A stretch of 64,000 nucleotides of DNA from NCBI GenBank assembly GCA_034336665.1, contig CM067566.1:26504330-26568329 (forward strand), written 5' to 3'. The stretch's first letter is position 1. Every line of letters begins with the position of its first letter. Origin of the DNA: Luscinia megarhynchos. Lineage: Eukaryota > Chordata > Aves > Passeriformes > Turdidae. Shown one piece after another: positions 61,461-64,000 of this stretch. Both the position numbers and the translations under genes were made by a program. The notes under the pieces were generated by a model. The model was not told the origin of the DNA. It did no database searches and saw only the letters and a list, made by a program, of their open reading frames with translations.

Positions 61461-64000
61461 TATTTTCTGAAAGAATATGTTGCCACTTACTCTCCATTCC
61501 TCGTGAAGATCCTCATGGTGTATTTCTCAGGTGTAGAGTGTATACAAAAAATGATGATGCTGACTGCTCCGTGTAAGATCAGGGTAGAAACTGTGGTTGT
61601 GAGAGAGTCTGTGACACAGTCTTTGCTGCAAAGGAGAAAGCAGCATTTTGTGCTGTCACACTAGATAAGTGTGACAGAATTTCTATCATGAGCTACTTGT
61701 AACAGGTTTCATTTCCTAAATAACAGAATTCTACAGAATAACTCCACATTTGCCTGAGTGATAATGTACTTTCATACTGGTATACTTAACTCGTGGGATT
61801 TTTACTTTGTTACTCTACTTACATGACTCACAGAGAAATCGGGTTTAGCAGGGTTGATGGTTCATTAGTTCTGTCTAACAGTCCTGAAATTGAGAAGATG
61901 GACTAAATGTAATACTGGCAAAAGCAAAGAAAACCCAGTGGTTTCAGTGAAGCTGTGCCTCCTTGTTCTACCTCACTCAACAGTTTAATACCCGTTTCAC
62001 AGTAGCAGATGGGTAATCAGGATTAATGCTGTGCAGCACAGCACCATGCTGGAAGTCTTGGAAACGACATTGAAGGGATGGGCTTACCTACATCACACTT
62101 AAGCCCTTGGAGTAGTGCTGCAGGGACCAGCAAATGTTCGAGGTCCAAGATGCCTGTGCTGTGTGGCATGACAGGCTTGGTTAGCTCACTTGATGGATTT
62201 GAGACAAGACAAAGAGAAGGAAAGTCACAAGCCTGTTGATCAGTTCATCATTTTAGGTGTACATTACTTGCCTAACAAATGCTGGTTCCACAGTCCGCAG
62301 TTTCCAGGTGATGAAAAGCTGTGGCAGGTATGATGTGAAGTTCTAAGTTTCTAGGCTGAGGTGCCCATGATGCTTCAGCATGTGTTCACAGCACCTGGTG
62401 TGCTTGAAGCCTTCAGCCCTGGACTCAGCAGTACTAGACTGCCGTCAGAGGCTGCGAGGAAACTTCTCATTTTGTGCAGCTTGTTCTACCACACGCACTG
62501 AAAAAGGCAGACCTCTCCTTTGTTTCAAGAAGTATCAGCGAATTGTCACTTCTTCTCCACTGCTGATGTGTCCCTGCTATGTGCCAGCCACCAGCCACGA
62601 ACTTCCAAGTCCATGCCTTTACATCACAGAGTTTGCTTGTCACTGTTTTGGTGTCTACTCTGTCCCAATATTGTGGAACTCCCATTTATTGTCTTTTCTC
62701 TGGGAGCAGTGAGAGTAATGCCAGGCTGGTACTGATTGCATTTTAAACAACTTAACTCTCATTATATCCAAATAAATATGGTAGGCTTAAAGTCCAAATT
62801 GAGAGGCATTGTGCTGTTGCTCCAGGTAGAAATAACCTCCCTTCCCAGTGACTTTCCTTACTGCACTAGGGGAGAACTGATACCATGTACAGATCTCTCT
62901 AACAGAGGTACTAACTGTCCTTAGAGCTGCTTTATAAGAATTGCATACTGTAATCTAAAGGAGACTTTAAATAATTTCTTTCTATGCAAATCTCTATTCC
63001 AGTTCCCTCTGTCTTTTGATTTCTGTTTTTTTTTACTTTCTTCTGTTGTTTTTCCCTCTCCTTTTTTTCTGTGTTTCTATCCCAGTTCCTCATTTGTAAC
63101 TGTTTCTTTCCCCTGCTTTCTTCTGACATCTTCTCAGTTGCTACTCACCTCATTCCTCCCACAGTCTTTGTCTTGTTTCTCCCTGTCTTTTCCTTTGTTA
63201 ATTAGCACATTGTTGGAACTTCTGAAGGAAATCGTTTCACACAACAGGGCATCAAAGGACAAGCAGCAGGTGCAGGCGTAACCTTGTTCTTTGAACTCCT
63301 ACCACTACTCAATAGCAAAGCAAAGCTGGCAGGAACAGCTTCTCTTTCCCTGATTAATTAAGAGAAGAGAGGTAGCCAGAAGGAAAACAAAAGTGGATGG
63401 TGATCACAAGGGAAGGGGGCAAGAAGGGATGGTACAGAAGCCAGAGAAGAGAAGATAGAAATAATATACACTGCAGAGGGAGTTTAACAAAGCTGCAGAA
63501 ATGTAGCAAACCTCCAAGGGCATTCACATCCAGCTGTGCTTTTCTTGGTCTGCTCTGAGACTTGATCATCAGTCCCTTCCCTTGACATAGAGCTCTTCAC
63601 CTCTGGGTTGGCTGCTCTGTCCTACTTAAATGTCCCATTGCTCTAGACAAATCTGGATAAAGTGTATCTGATGTACACATTTCTGCTAATGGCATCTATG
63701 ACCACCGTGCCTTGAGGTTTAACAAAATCAAATTAAATGAAAAAAAAAATTATTTACCATATTGCAGAAACATGGAAAGGCAAAGTAAGGAACAGGTACA
63801 TAGCTAAAAATAATTACTGTTAGAACTTACTGTAGAACTTACTGTTAGTCATGGCATTGTATTTGTTTGTCTGACCAGTTTCATTATGTCATTTCTTGCT
63901 GATTAACTGATTATTTTGCAAAATCCCTGTAAACCCCAAATAAACTAACCAAGATTTTCTATGCAAAAATCAAAGGGAAATCTTGACATTAAACCATTAT
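61461..64000. other. Intergenic DNA upstream of CHIC2, no gene recognised
   Basis: No homeobox (GSX2) or receptor kinase (PDGFRA) exon is visible, although these genes are expected farther to the right. A pyrimidine-rich stretch lies at about 62990-63200. A 12-bp unit TAGAACTTACTG is repeated twice in tandem at 63821-63844. Confidence 0.5.
63821..63844 (+). repeat. Two-copy tandem repeat, 12-bp unit
   Basis: TAGAACTTACTG occurs twice without a gap, with partial matches on both sides. A minor local duplication. Confidence 0.8.

Noticed and set aside
61461..64000. GSX2 or PDGFRA exons expected by gene order
   Set aside because: No homeodomain or kinase-receptor coding signature is visible on either strand; these genes probably begin outside the window.

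Overview
The window is vertebrate nuclear DNA, most likely from a bird. Two things point there: several 5'-truncated CR1 LINE copies ending in the ATTCTATG/ATTCTGTG-type octamer typical of avian CR1, and a compact multi-exon copy of CHIC2. There is no bacterial gene structure; nearly all open reading frames of 60-215 codons are chance frames in AT-rich noncoding sequence. 

The one protein-coding gene I can support is CHIC2 (cysteine-rich hydrophobic domain protein 2), complete and on the minus strand. Its six coding exons run from the ATG at 58160 to the stop at 34485. All splice junctions are GT-AG, phases are consistent, and the spliced product is 165 codons. Exon 1 lies in a CpG island (about 57.79-58.57 kb). 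The 3' UTR runs leftward from 34484; several minus-strand polyadenylation signals are candidates for its end, the most complete-looking near 27.4 kb. 

Layout, left to right: (1) 1-25.6 kb is gene-free, with a deleted endogenous retrovirus (two LTRs, flanking target duplication, 2830-4763), a perfect 13-bp hairpin (14.8 kb), a CR1 fragment (18.5 kb), a pyrimidine-rich tract (22.2-22.8 kb) and a complex, possibly conserved block (22.8-23.5 kb). (2) An orphan CpG island at 25.7-26.14 kb has no recognisable coding exon. (3) 27.4-34.5 kb is a possible long CHIC2 3' UTR. (4) 34.5-58.2 kb is CHIC2, with a large intron 3 holding a candidate regulatory block near 39.1-39.7 kb and intron 1 holding a CR1 fragment. 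(5) 58.5-61.5 kb holds three CR1 copies, all oriented like CHIC2, the first abutting its promoter CpG island. (6) 61.5-64 kb has nothing recognisable. 

From known vertebrate gene order (LNX1 - CHIC2 - GSX2 - PDGFRA - KIT), LNX1 should lie to the left and GSX2/PDGFRA to the right. I see no LNX1, GSX2 or PDGFRA coding exon here, so the noncoding DNA may include regulatory sequence for those neighbours; that part is inference. I found no convincing undescribed system. The most useful leads are the orphan CpG island, the intron-3 and 22.8-23.5 kb blocks, the possible 7-kb 3' UTR, and the overlapping upstream ORF in the CHIC2 leader.
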